Assembly: GCF_003097515.1 (NCBI RefSeq)
Contig: NZ_CP029188.1
Coordinates: 7,050,531 to 7,114,530, forward strand
Length of the DNA: 64,000 bases
Direction: 5' to 3'
DNA from: Streptomyces tirandamycinicus
GTDB lineage: Bacteria; Actinomycetota; Actinomycetes; Streptomycetales; Streptomycetaceae
Shown: piece after piece, positions 33,489-41,992 of the stretch
How positions within the stretch are numbered: position 1 is the first letter of the stretch
Layout of the letters: every line of letters starts with the position of its first letter
Translations under genes and position numbers: made by a program
Notes under the pieces: generated by a model
The model's database searches: none
What the model saw: the letters and a program-made list of their open reading frames with translations, nothing else
Told to the model about the DNA's origin: nothing

Positions 33489-36400
33489 GTGCGCCTCCCC
33501 GGCGGATACGGCGGAGCTCGAACATCGTCTCTCCCAGGGCCTGCGCCGGCCGCATCGGCTCGGCGGTCATGGTCAGGTTCAGGTCCCCGCCGACGAGCGC
33601 GGTGTTCCCCTGGGGAACAGCAGCGCGCGGTGCCGTGGCGGTGGAGCGTGTGCTGCGGTGGGCAGCCATGGCGCCGCCGGTCTGGTCGTGGATGCCTCCA
33701 TTGGCGAACCAGGCGACCGCGCCACCGAACCGGCGGACAACCTCCTCCACGATCGCCTTGGAGCGGCCCCGCTTGGACTCGGCCAAAGGCACGTACGCCT
33801 CTCCGTGAGTCTCCGGCTCTCCAAAGACCCGCCACGAGCCGGCGGGGACGATCTGTGCGATGTGCCTCTCCGCGCGGCGAATCCCTCCGTTGGCGAACTG
33901 CTGAATCCTCTTGGCGGCCTCGGTGATGCCGCCGTTGGCGAAGTAGTCCACGACGCCGCCGTTGGCCTGCGGCACTGCCTGGATGAGGTCGGGAACACCG
34001 TTGGCGTCCCGGTCCCAAGAGGTGGCCTTGAGGTAGACGCCGATGCCGACGTTGCGGGGCGCAATGGTGTTGATCTTCCTGTTGATGGCGTCCACGTTGG
34101 CGTTCACGGTGCCAGGAGGCGCGGTGATCTTGAGTTGCTTGGCGCCCTTCGCCCCGGGAACCGCCTCGACCTTGAAGCCAAGGTTCCGGAGTGCGGTCAC
34201 CGCATCGCCGGTGAGCGCCTTCATGGTGAAGGGCTTGTCCTTGAACCTCGCGACCCGTTCGGCGACAGCTCTGAGGTCTTCGTGTGCCTTGGCAGTCTGC
34301 GCAGCGACGCTGACGGACTTGTTCGCCGGCATCGTGTTGGCCGTGTCGATGAAGGTGGTCAGGTTGGCTCTCGCGTCTTCGGTCTTCGCGATGACCTCGA
34401 ACCGGCCGTCCTCCAGGTTCTTGACCTCGAAGCCGAGGGTCTCCAGCTTCTCCCGGGCGCCTTCGTCAAGCATGTTGACCGTGATCGACTTCGGGTCTCC
34501 GAGGCCGTCGAACTGGGCCTGGATACCGGCCATGGCGACGGTGACGGCGTCCTGGCCCTCCAGCTTGAGGCCCGTCACGACACTGTCGGGAATGAGACCC
34601 ATCTGGTCAGCGATCTTCTCGGCGTCCTGGGCGCCCACGCCGAGGGATCTCAGCCAGGCGACCAGCGAACCGCGGCCCTTCTCCGCTTCGATCCGCGCGG
34701 CCGCCAACTGTTCCACGAGCGGCTTGCCGGCGGCCCCGGCCTTGTCGAACGCGGCCTGCACCTTGCCGAGGGCGTCATCGGCGAGCCCTGTCGAGAGCCG
34801 GTAGATGTCCTGGCCGAGCTTAGAACTGGTGTCGAGGAGGCCGTCCTTGAGGATGGGCTTACCCTTGGCCGCGCCGGCGTTCTCCTTGGCGAACTCCCGC
34901 ATCTCCAGCAGGCGGGCATTGAGCCTCTGCGTCGCTTCGGCGTACGAGCGCGTCTTGCCGGACAGGGCCTCGATGAGGCTCTTCAACGCCGACGTACGGG
35001 ATTCGGCGTCACCTGTCGAGTCAGCCAGCCTCTGAACGGCATCCCGCACCCGGTCGTATGCGGTCACGCCCTTGCGGGCGAATGCGTCCTGGAGCACACC
35101 AGTCTCTTCGAGCTCCTTGCGGGCGTCGGCCAGGCTCGTGCCGTGCTTGCCGATCGCGTCGGCCGCAGCAAGCGCCGCTTTGCCCTCCTCGGTCATTGTG
35201 CGAATGGTGGACTTGCCGCCCGCTACGTCCTTCCAGTATTCGGTGGCCTTCGCGGCAGCCCGCAGCTTCTTTTCGAGCGCGTCCAGGTCGGTGCCCTGCC
35301 CGAGGATCGCCCGGGTCAGCTGTTCCGTGCTGACGCCGGCCTTCGAGGCCGCCTTGCCCCACTCGGACTCGACAGCGAGCTTGCGAGCTTGGGCCACGAC
35401 GTTGTCATCGATGGCGCCGTTGGACATGCGCAGGGCGTCAACGAGCGTCTGGACCTGCGCCCGGTGCTCGGCAGCGGCCTGCGCGGCGTCCTGCTGCCGG
35501 TCGGCGAAGGCCATGAGGGCAACGGCACCCACGCCGAGGGCGAGGCCAAGGGGACCACCGACCAGGCCCAACACTCCGGTGAGACCGCGGGACATGACGC
35601 GAGTCGCAGCGGTCGCTCCGCGTGCGGCGCCGGCGATTCCGCCAGTCTGCTGCGAGATGCGCTGGTACACGAGTCCAGCCCGGTGCCACGCGCTGGTGAC
35701 GGCTGCGATCCGCGCCGGCTGACCGGCCAGAGCGGTACCGGCTCCCGCGATGGAGGTACCCAGCGCCGTGAACATGCTGGACACGCCGCGCAGCACCTTG
35801 AGGGCGAGCAGTACGCCGAGCAAGGAGCCGAGCGCTGTTCCAAGGCCGGGGACGGCCTGGAAGGCGCTGTTGATGGCGACTGCCAGGGAGGCGAAGGCCT
35901 TCACGACGACGGCCAGGCCGAGCCCTGCCGTGGCCAGGTTCTCGAAGATGCCTGCCAGTGACGACAGCAGGCTGATCAGCTCCGGGCCCACCGTGCGGCC
36001 GAGCTGGTCGAGGAAGCTACCGACGGACGGCATGAGCTCGTAGCGGATCTGGCGCACCAGTTTCACCAGGCTCTTGTCGGTGGCCATCTTCGCGAGTCCC
36101 TTGCCGAGATCGCCGAGCAGGCCGATGGTCTCTCGGTACACGGGGAGCGACTGGTCGAAGAAGGCCTTCATGCGCTTCTGGCCCTCTGCGGAGTTCGCCC
36201 AGGCGTTGAAGTAGCGCATCTGGAACTCAAGGCCCTTGAGCAGCGAGTTGCCGGATGCGCTCGCGGCGCGCCCCATGCCGGCCAGGCCGTGGCCGAGGTC
36301 GATGGTGGTGCGCAGCAGCTGCTTGCTCTTGTCGATGGACCGCTGCAGGAACCGGTCGATGGAGCCGTCAGCGCGGTTGGACTCGGTGGCTACGCGCAGC

Positions 36401-37533
36401 CAGTTCGCCCATCCCTCACCCAGCGCGGCCACCCGCTGGACCGCGGGGCCAGAGGCGACGACGAAGTCGCCGACGGCGTGGCCGATGCTCTTCAGCCCGG
36501 CAATCAGGGACCCGGCGACCTTGTTGCTGGAAGCGGCGACCTGGTCGAAGTCCTTCTTGAACGAGTTGGTCTGGGCGCCTTTCGACATGGCGCGGAGCAG
36601 GTTGCCGACCTGGCCCGCGGACGAGCCGAGTGCCGACTCAAACCGCGGGAGGATCGCGTTCGTAAGCGGCTCGACCTGGTCGGCAATTTTGGAGAAGAGC
36701 GACTCCTGGACGCTCTTCCGCATGTCCTTCCACTTGTCGCTGACGCCGGAGATCGCCTTGACGGTCGCGCGGGCCGACTTCGACAAGCCCTTCATCGCCT
36801 GGTCGAGCTTCTTCTGCTGGGCCTCAGTCAGCTTCCCGCCGGCTGCGAGCTGGGTCTGGGCCTTGAGCGACTCCTTCAGGGCGTCGGCGAAGCCTCCGAA
36901 AGCGACCCTGGCGCCGATCGCTGCGATGCCGGCGCCGGCGATCAGGCCAGGGAGCGTGCCGAGAATGCCGACCGCGGGCGCGGCCGCGCTGGCGAGCGCG
37001 GTGAGTCCGGCACCGAGCTGCGTGACCCACGCGACGGCAGGCTGAGCGAGCGCGACGATCGCCCCGAGGAGGAGGCCACGCATCCGGCCACGGCCGAGTC
37101 TCGGCGTCTTCACGTTGACCGGCACATGTATCGGTGTCCGGTCTACGTCGCGCTGCGCGCCCTGAAGGAGACGGCGGATGCGGTCGAGGAAGCCGCCCCT
37201 GCGCGCCCCGCTTCCGTCGCCGTCTTCGTCGGGGCGTACGGGCACGTTGATGCGAGCGTCGCTGTTGCCGACCAGGCGGGCGATCTCTTCGAGCTCACCT
37301 CGTAGCCGGTCGCGGTCCACCTTGACCTGGACCTTGGCCGTGACGCCTCTCGACGCCTTCTTCACGGCCTTCTCCAGGCGCTTACGCAGGCCGCTGTCGT
37401 CAACCTCGACCTGGACCTTGGCAGCCAGGCCCTCGGCGGCCGCCTCGACCTTCGTCCGCAGCTCGCGGGCGAATCCGTCGAGCGCCGCGACGACGGTGAC
37501 TTCGAGGCGGCCGGCCTGCAAGCCCTCAGACAC
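33475..37533 (-). CDS. Tape measure protein
   Basis: 1352 residues from GTG 37533. Long helical segments, three hydrophobic blocks (about 150-215, 530-580 and 645-675; for example GLLLGAIVALAQPAVAWV and LTGVLGLVGGPLGLALGVGAVALMAF), charged helical repeats, and C-terminal glycine motifs FANGGI/ANGGI repeated about five times. This is the classical tape measure layout; its length sets the tail length. The gene follows the frameshifted chaperones. The 3' end carries a parS-like palindrome (33603-33619) encoding VPQGN. Confidence 0.92.
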   Translation of the reverse strand: MSEGLQAGRLEVTVVAALDGFARELRTKVEAAAEGLAAKVQVEVDDSGLRKRLEKAVKKASRGVTAKVQVKVDRDRLRGELEEIARLVGNSDARINVPVRPDEDGDGSGARRGGFLDRIRRLLQGAQRDVDRTPIHVPVNVKTPRLGRGRMRGLLLGAIVALAQPAVAWVTQLGAGLTALASAAAPAVGILGTLPGLIAGAGIAAIGARVAFGGFADALKESLKAQTQLAAGGKLTEAQQKKLDQAMKGLSKSARATVKAISGVSDKWKDMRKSVQESLFSKIADQVEPLTNAILPRFESALGSSAGQVGNLLRAMSKGAQTNSFKKDFDQVAASSNKVAGSLIAGLKSIGHAVGDFVVASGPAVQRVAALGEGWANWLRVATESNRADGSIDRFLQRSIDKSKQLLRTTIDLGHGLAGMGRAASASGNSLLKGLEFQMRYFNAWANSAEGQKRMKAFFDQSLPVYRETIGLLGDLGKGLAKMATDKSLVKLVRQIRYELMPSVGSFLDQLGRTVGPELISLLSSLAGIFENLATAGLGLAVVVKAFASLAVAINSAFQAVPGLGTALGSLLGVLLALKVLRGVSSMFTALGTSIAGAGTALAGQPARIAAVTSAWHRAGLVYQRISQQTGGIAGAARGATAATRVMSRGLTGVLGLVGGPLGLALGVGAVALMAFADRQQDAAQAAAEHRAQVQTLVDALRMSNGAIDDNVVAQARKLAVESEWGKAASKAGVSTEQLTRAILGQGTDLDALEKKLRAAAKATEYWKDVAGGKSTIRTMTEEGKAALAAADAIGKHGTSLADARKELEETGVLQDAFARKGVTAYDRVRDAVQRLADSTGDAESRTSALKSLIEALSGKTRSYAEATQRLNARLLEMREFAKENAGAAKGKPILKDGLLDTSSKLGQDIYRLSTGLADDALGKVQAAFDKAGAAGKPLVEQLAAARIEAEKGRGSLVAWLRSLGVGAQDAEKIADQMGLIPDSVVTGLKLEGQDAVTVAMAGIQAQFDGLGDPKSITVNMLDEGAREKLETLGFEVKNLEDGRFEVIAKTEDARANLTTFIDTANTMPANKSVSVAAQTAKAHEDLRAVAERVARFKDKPFTMKALTGDAVTALRNLGFKVEAVPGAKGAKQLKITAPPGTVNANVDAINRKINTIAPRNVGIGVYLKATSWDRDANGVPDLIQAVPQANGGVVDYFANGGITEAAKRIQQFANGGIRRAERHIAQIVPAGSWRVFGEPETHGEAYVPLAESKRGRSKAIVEEVVRRFGGAVAWFANGGIHDQTGGAMAAHRSTRSTATAPRAAVPQGNTALVGGDLNLTMTAEPMRPAQALGETMFELRRIRRGGAHAFG
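33603..33619. repeat. parS-like palindrome 3 (inside tape measure gene)
   Basis: TGTTCCCCTGGGGAACA, perfect consensus match, inside the coding region near the C-terminus, read as V-P-Q-G-N. Confidence 0.7.
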
Positions 37534-38340
37534 TGGGGCGCACCATTCCTCTCCGTGCGGCAGCCGCGAGCATCTTGCGGTGGCCGTTCATTGGGGCGGA
37601 CTGCTGCGCCGGGGCGCTGTTCCCCCGGGGAACAGCTGGTGCCGTGTTGTACGGGCGGGTGACCGTCCGCGGCTCTTCACGGCGTCGGTCGGCGGCGAGC
37701 AGGGAGACCTCCTCGATGAGCTGCGCCAGGAGTTCGGTCTGGATGGTCCAGCCGCCGATCGGCGCGGACTTCAGGCGGGACTCGTCCGGCAGCCCGTCGA
37801 GGAAGGAGATCAAGCGTCGGAGTCCGATGAAGCCGGGCTGTCCGGGACGGAGCCAGATACCTCGGGCGTCGAGCCCGTGGTGGAATCGGCTGAGGTCGGA
37901 CTCGACGTCTCGCCATCGCTCTCGGAGGAGGCGCCGAGCCCAAAGAGCTTTCCCAGCTCAACTCCGTAGAGCTTGGCCAGGCCTACGGTGAGGCGGAAGT
38001 ATGCGGGTACCGAGGGCTTCACGGACTGGAAGCGTTCGAACGCTTCCTTGCCGAGGAGCTCGCCGAACACCGCGTCGAGGGCGTCCAGGAAGTTCGAGGG
38101 CAGGTCGCGGCGCTGGAACAGCAGCTCCAGCATCTGCCAGGTGCTGCCGCCGTTCTGGGAGCGGACCAGGTCGCCGAGGAGGCCCATCAGGTCGAGTTCC
38201 TTGGACAGGAGCGGGGTCAGTGCCGCGGCGGGCAGCTCGGCCGGGAAGCGGAAGCCGTGGCCGTTGAGACGGACGTTGATTCCGTCCGGGTAAGCCATCT
38301 CGCGCTCGGCGATCTCGTCCAGGTTGAGGTCGTACTGCAT
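37526..38340 (-). CDS. Tail assembly chaperone, -1 frameshift product (gpGT-like)
   Basis: The first 131 codons are shared with the 37810-38340 gene; at GGGAAAG (37954 down to 37948) ribosomes can slip -1 and continue 140 codons to 37526, giving about 271 residues. The -1 frame has no stop from the slip site onward and encodes a convincing protein (RRLLRERWRDVESDLSRF, GLRRLISFLDGLPDES, then WTIQTELLAQLIEEV). An independent TTG start at 37813 is possible but would lose conserved sequence. In lambda the same heptamer gives gpGT, which recruits tail tube to tape measure. Position just before the tape measure gene fits. Confidence 0.8.
37618..37634. repeat. parS-like palindrome 4 (inside chaperone -1 frame)
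   Basis: TGTTCCCCCGGGGAACA, perfect match, read as V-P-R-G-N in the frameshift extension. Confidence 0.7.
37810..38340 (-). CDS. Tail assembly chaperone, zero-frame product (gpG-like)
   Basis: 176 residues from ATG 38340. N-terminal beta segment (INVRLNGHGFRFPAEL) then helices (LLSKELDLMGLLGDLV, LDALDAVFGELLGKEAFERFQSV), ending in a Ser/Asp/Pro-rich tail after the slip site (residue 131). This matches the upstream chaperone of siphovirus tail genes. It is made in excess of the frameshifted form. The upstream intergenic region (38341-38581) also carries the parB promoter. Confidence 0.8.
   Translation of the reverse strand: MQYDLNLDEIAEREMAYPDGINVRLNGHGFRFPAELPAAALTPLLSKELDLMGLLGDLVRSQNGGSTWQMLELLFQRRDLPSNFLDALDAVFGELLGKEAFERFQSVKPSVPAYFRLTVGLAKLYGVELGKLFGLGASSESDGETSSPTSADSTTGSTPEVSGSVPDSPASSDSDA
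37948..37954 (-). promoter_or_regulatory. Slippery heptamer GGGAAAG for -1 frameshift
   Basis: In the zero frame it reads G-GGA-AAG (Gly-Lys), the X-XXY-YYZ form used by lambda G-T. Nine nt downstream CTCGG and CCGAG can form a stem that would stimulate slipping. Confidence 0.8.
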
Positions 38341-38408
38341 TGAGGCCTCGCAGAAGCTCGTGAGTTGCCGCTGGTGGCGGCGGGGGTGGCGACTGTGGCA
38401 AGAGCCCC

Positions 38409-38426
38409 GCGCTTACGTCTCGGCCT
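38409..38426 (-). repeat. Late-junction motif copy upstream of chaperone
   Basis: Minus-strand reading AGGCCGAGACGTAAGCGC. No late gene stops just upstream; the tail tube gene is 2.6 kb away beyond parB-parA, suggesting the cassette was inserted at this junction. Confidence 0.55.
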
Positions 38427-38468
38427 GGCGGCAGCAGCCGCCGGCCGCCGAGGAATCCGGCTCTCGGC

Positions 38469-38485
38469 TGTTCCCCGGGGGAACA
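38469..38485. repeat. parS-like palindrome 5 (upstream of parB)
   Basis: TGTTCCCCGGGGGAACA in the 240-bp region between parB and the chaperone gene, about 100 nt before the parB start. A ParB here could autoregulate. Confidence 0.75.
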
Positions 38486-38581
38486 GCCGGCCGCGTGTAC
38501 ACCCCATCTGCGCACAGACCCGGGGGGTCTGGGGACTAGCCTCTACCTCGACCGCATCTCGCAGCTATCAGAAGGACATCT

Positions 38582-39964
38582 GTGGCAGGGAACCTGAAGA
38601 GGGCCAAGAGGAACAGCAGCGGGGGTGGCGCAAACGTCCCATCCCCGAGCACCGAGGCGAATGCCGCGTTCTACGCACTCCCGCCCACTGAGGCGGACGG
38701 CGAGGCATTGAGCATCGAGCTCTCGGACATCTCGGCGAACCCGTTCAACGACCGGGACACCGGGGACGTGACAAACCTCGCTGAAAGCATCAAGAAGGAC
38801 GGCCTGCTCCAAGACGTGTCGGTGATTCACGCCTCCGTCTTCACCGAGTGCTATCCCGAGGTCGAGGGCATCACCACGAAGTACGTGCTCGCCTTCGGCG
38901 AGCGGCGTTGGCGCGCCCACCAGGCCGCCGGCCTGAGCCACATCTCCGCGGTCCTGCGCAACGACGTGGCGCCGAAGATCCGGCGGGTCCTGTTCGTTGA
39001 GAACTTTCACCGCAAGCAGCTCTCCCCGATGGAGGAGGCGCGGCGGTTCTACCGCATGAACACCGAGGAGGGGATGAGCTACCGGGAGATCGTTGAAGAG
39101 CTCAGCCTCGGCGGCCCGAACCACGTCTCCCGGCGGATCGAGCTCCTGAAGCTCCCCGCCGCGCTCCAGGACGTCGTCGGCACCGACGAAGGCCCAGGTG
39201 TCACGCTCGCGCGAGACATCCTCGGCAAGTTCGCCGAGCCCGAGAACCAGATCCGCGCCTGGGAGCTGATCCGAGACGAGGAGATCTCTCTCGGTGAAGC
39301 AGTGCAGCGCATCCACGGGGGCGACGGTGTTCCCCAGGGGAACGACGTACCGATCCAGCGGACCGCGGAGCCGGCGGCGAGCCCTGCTCCTGCGTCAGGC
39401 GCAGAGGAGACCCCGGCGTCCGACGAGAAGACAGCGACCGGGAAGAAGCCGAAGACGCAGACGCCGCAGCCGAAGATCATTGCGGCTGACAAGGACACCG
39501 CCCACCGCAACAACGCCTCAGCGGACCGTGAGTCCGCTTGCAAGCACCTCGTCGGATTGGGCGCCAAGCTGACGGCGGAGCAGCAGGACGCGCTGTTCGC
39601 TCGCGCTCTGCTGGCGAACACGCAGCAGGCACCCGCCCGGACCCGGGCACACAGGTGGCTCCGTGAGGCAAGCCAGGCGGAATTCACGATCAGCGACACC
39701 GATTCGTACTTCGAGGCCGTACTGTCGTCCGGCAAAGACGACCTCATCAACCGTGTCGCCTTCGTTACGGCCCTCGCTGCTGGCGAGGTCCGGGCCCGCG
39801 ACGGCCGTCGGCAGTGGGACCGCACCGACGCCGATCACGTCCGGCTCCTGATCGAGGTCGGCAACTACCACCCGCAGACCGGGTGGGAGCGAGCACAGCT
39901 CACCAAGTTCGGCGTTCCCTTCCCCGGAGCCGACGAAGAACCCGACGCCGACCCCATCAGCTGA
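38582..39964 (+). CDS. parB: ParB-family centromere-binding protein
   Basis: 460 residues from GTG 38582 (AGAAGGA upstream). The ParB/Srx CTP-binding domain is intact: SIELSDISANPFNDR, LAESIKKDGLLQDVSV, GERRWRAHQAAG (106-117) and ENFHRKQLSP (140-149). The HTH follows (MSYREIVEELSLGGPNHVSRRIELLKLP). A Pro/Ala/Thr linker leads to a distinct C-terminal domain of about 150 residues. Its likely sites are the TGTTCCCC-family palindromes, one upstream and one inside this gene (39328). ParB precedes parA here, the reverse of the usual order. It is on the plus strand inside a minus-strand late operon. Confidence 0.9.
   Translation: MAGNLKRAKRNSSGGGANVPSPSTEANAAFYALPPTEADGEALSIELSDISANPFNDRDTGDVTNLAESIKKDGLLQDVSVIHASVFTECYPEVEGITTKYVLAFGERRWRAHQAAGLSHISAVLRNDVAPKIRRVLFVENFHRKQLSPMEEARRFYRMNTEEGMSYREIVEELSLGGPNHVSRRIELLKLPAALQDVVGTDEGPGVTLARDILGKFAEPENQIRAWELIRDEEISLGEAVQRIHGGDGVPQGNDVPIQRTAEPAASPAPASGAEETPASDEKTATGKKPKTQTPQPKIIAADKDTAHRNNASADRESACKHLVGLGAKLTAEQQDALFARALLANTQQAPARTRAHRWLREASQAEFTISDTDSYFEAVLSSGKDDLINRVAFVTALAAGEVRARDGRRQWDRTDADHVRLLIEVGNYHPQTGWERAQLTKFGVPFPGADEEPDADPIS
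39328..39344. repeat. parS-like palindrome 6 (inside parB)
   Basis: TGTTCCCCAGGGGAACG, one mismatch at the last base, read as V-P-Q-G-N within the linker of ParB. Confidence 0.65.
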
Positions 39965-39975
39965 CTGGAGACTCC

Positions 39976-40905
39976 ATGTCCAACAAGACCCTGCCCAGGC
40001 GTGACCTGCGCCCGGAGGGCCGAAACTGGCCGCTGCTCTTCGCCGCGTTCATCATCACCGGCGGCAGCGCCAAGACGAGCACCATCATCATGATGGCGGT
40101 CACTCTCGCCCTTCGCGGCTACAAGGTCCGCGTCTTCGACTTCGACCACCAGCGCAGCGCCAGCCACATCGGCTGCGCCATGGACGAGCTGCCCGCGGGC
40201 CAGGGCACCATCTACGACCTGATGCACGGCGCCTCTCTGGAGGACTGCACCGTTCCGTTCCGCTACGTCGTCAACCCTGCGGATGCGGCGACGGGCGCGC
40301 CGGCCGAATACGAGGAGGTCGAGAATCTTCGGATCGTTCCTGGTTCCCGGAACGTGAAGAACTTCGACACCGAGACGACGCAGGAGGGCAACGAGCAGCT
40401 GATCACCTGGTTCCGCGAGCTGTGCGACGAGTACGAGGGCGACGATGATGTGTGGCTGCTCGACCTGCCGGCGTCGCTGAGCAAGCTCGTGGTGTCCGCG
40501 CTGATCCCGTTCCAGGAGGACGACGAGATCGTTCCGCCGGTCCTGGTCACGAGCAAGGAAGAGACCGACCTCAAGGCGACGTTCGAAGAGCTGGCGGAGA
40601 TGCGGAACCAGCAGAACGCACGCTCCCGCCGCCGTAAGACCGCCCCCACCATCAAGCACATCGTGATGGCCGGAACCCCCACCCCGGGCCGCCCGGACGC
40701 CGAGGGGGACGCGACGGTGGAGTCCATGACGAGGACATACGGGGAGCACTTCCAGCTCCATAAGGTCCGCTGGAGCAGCTTCGTCCGCCAGCAGCACCGG
40801 CGCCAGGCCCCCGTGCACGCCTGGGGCCCCAAGAACGCCGCACCGATCGAGGACTACAACAAGCTGGCCACGGCCCTCGGGTTCGTGGATCTCGACAACG
40901 CCTGA
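39976..40905 (+). CDS. parA: ParA-like ATPase with atypical Walker A
   Basis: 309 residues from ATG 39976 (TGGAG upstream), 11 nt after parB; the longer frame overlapping parB is spurious. Deviant Walker A at 28-36 is TGGSAKTST: the nucleotide-binding Lys33 is present, but the signature Lys expected at residue 28 (KGGxxKT) is Thr. DFDHQ (55-59) replaces DxDPQ, and VWLLDLPAS is Walker B. The rest has helices of a ParA/MinD fold (PPVLVTSKEETDLKATFEELAEM). Without the signature Lys, dimer ATPase may be altered. It should position plasmid copies with ParB. Confidence 0.8.
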   Translation: MSNKTLPRRDLRPEGRNWPLLFAAFIITGGSAKTSTIIMMAVTLALRGYKVRVFDFDHQRSASHIGCAMDELPAGQGTIYDLMHGASLEDCTVPFRYVVNPADAATGAPAEYEEVENLRIVPGSRNVKNFDTETTQEGNEQLITWFRELCDEYEGDDDVWLLDLPASLSKLVVSALIPFQEDDEIVPPVLVTSKEETDLKATFEELAEMRNQQNARSRRRKTAPTIKHIVMAGTPTPGRPDAEGDATVESMTRTYGEHFQLHKVRWSSFVRQQHRRQAPVHAWGPKNAAPIEDYNKLATALGFVDLDNA

Positions 40906-40911
40906 GAGGGC

Positions 40912-40928
40912 TGTTCCCCTGGGGAACA
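40912..40928. repeat. parS-like palindrome 7 (after parA)
   Basis: TGTTCCCCTGGGGAACA, perfect match, 6 nt after the parA stop. Confidence 0.75.
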
Positions 40929-40930
40929 GC

Positions 40931-40984
40931 AAGGGCCCGTACCGGCCGCGGAAGTCGCCATCTCCCGCGCCCAGTACGGGCCTT
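40931..40984. terminator. Bidirectional terminator-like hairpin between parA and tail tube gene
   Basis: AAGGGCCCGTAC (40931-40942) pairs with GTACGGGCCTT (40974-40984) with one bulge and a 31-nt loop. It ends the parB-parA transcript and, on the other strand, the tail tube transcript. Confidence 0.6.
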
Positions 40985-41002
40985 CGTTGTGCGCCTCCAA
41001 GA

Positions 41003-41593
41003 CTACGGGGCGTCGTCGAACGAGCTGTCGTTGGTCAGGAGGTACCAGGCGTCCGCGTCGTCGCCGCCCTGCACGGCCAGGCGCAGCGGCAGCACCGCTT
41101 CCTTGGCCTTCTGTAGGTCGGTCTGCACGCCTTCCATCTGCATGGAGCGCGGGATGACATAGCGGTACGCCTTCGCGCCGTCGATGACCTCGATGCACGC
41201 GGCGACCTCGGAGCGGCCGCCGATCCGCGGCGGCGCGAACTTGTAGTGCGTGGTGGCCGGAGGTCCGGCAACGTTGATCTCGGTGATGGTGCCGCCGCCG
41301 AAGACGGCCTTGAAGTTCTTCGCGTTCCACTGCTGGAGATCGACCTCAAGGGTCGCGCTGTCGCTGGTCTGGAACGTGCGGGACGGGAAGTCGGTCTGGG
41401 CGCTCTTGACCTGTTCGAACTGGGGCTCTTCGTTGAACTTCAGAGAGTCCTCGGTGGTCAGGCCGACCGAGTACCAGCCGGCCGGCATCGCCACGGTGGC
41501 ATCGGCAGGCGCTGCCGTACCGACGGGAGCGAGCCAGACTCGGGTTCGTGCGGGGACGACGATGTGCGTCGCGTTCGTGATCTCGCCAGCCAT
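41003..41593 (-). CDS. Major tail (tube) protein
   Basis: 196 residues from ATG 41593 (GAGGAGA upstream). Beta-rich sequence with TRVWLAPVGTAAPADATVAMPAGWYSVGLTTEDSLKF, QVKSAQTDFPSRTFQTSDSATLEVDLQQWNAKNFKAVFGG and YRYVIPRSMQMEGVQTDLQKAKEAVLPLRLAV is typical of Streptomyces and mycobacterial siphovirus tail tube proteins. It polymerises around the tape measure. The next late gene in the operon is 2.6 kb away because of the parB-parA insertion. Confidence 0.85.
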   Translation of the reverse strand: MAGEITNATHIVVPARTRVWLAPVGTAAPADATVAMPAGWYSVGLTTEDSLKFNEEPQFEQVKSAQTDFPSRTFQTSDSATLEVDLQQWNAKNFKAVFGGGTITEINVAGPPATTHYKFAPPRIGGRSEVAACIEVIDGAKAYRYVIPRSMQMEGVQTDLQKAKEAVLPLRLAVQGGDDADAWYLLTNDSSFDDAP

Positions 41594-41647
41594 GGCGGTG
41601 CGTCTCCTCGTGGCCAGGGGTTACGGGCCGGGTCACGATGGGAGGCA

Positions 41648-41671
41648 GGCCGGGCTAGCGTCCCGGGCCTA
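41648..41671 (-). repeat. Late-junction motif copy
   Basis: Minus-strand reading includes AGGCCCGGGACGCTAGCCC, beginning at the TAG stop of the 41669 gene. GGCCcGGG/CCCGGCC can pair with one bulge. Confidence 0.6.
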
Positions 41672-41992
41672 GAAGGGGCGCGGGCACGGAAGAAGAGCGG
41701 TCTGCGCGCGGGCCATGCTGAGGAGCAGGCCGATGTGCTTCCGCTGGGCATGTTCCTCGATGACGCGGAGTGTTTCCGCGCACTGGGTCCTCATGGGCAT
41801 GAGATGCCGGATCAACCGCACCGGCATGGCGAAGCTGACCACCGCCGCTCGCCACGAGCCCAGGAGCGCGGCGTCTGCGTCCGCCTGGTCGAACTGCACG
41901 TCGGCGATGCCACCGATCGGCGTCCAGGCGGCGGAGTCGTCAGGGTCGGTACCTACGGGAGCGATGCTGACGAGGGGGCCATTGAGGTTCAC
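41669..41992 (-). CDS. Small neck/tail protein
   Basis: 107 residues from GTG 41992 (GGAG at 5 nt; GTGA overlap with the upstream stop). VSIAPVGTDPDDSAAWTPIGGIADVQFDQADADAALLGSWRAAVVSFAMPVRLI is followed by a basic helical tail. It sits between the tail terminator and the tube gene, so a neck or tail-end role is likely. Family not recognised. Confidence 0.6.
   Translation of the reverse strand: MNLNGPLVSIAPVGTDPDDSAAWTPIGGIADVQFDQADADAALLGSWRAAVVSFAMPVRLIRHLMPMRTQCAETLRVIEEHAQRKHIGLLLSMARAQTALLPCPRPF

Noticed and set aside
37526..37813. Independent gene from TTG 37813
   Set aside because: The -1 frame is open and protein-like back to the GGGAAAG site, so a frameshift product is more likely.
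38582..40905. Ordinary chromosomal parAB
   Set aside because: Reversed order, placement inside a tail operon, non-canonical palindromes and an altered Walker A argue against the host locus.
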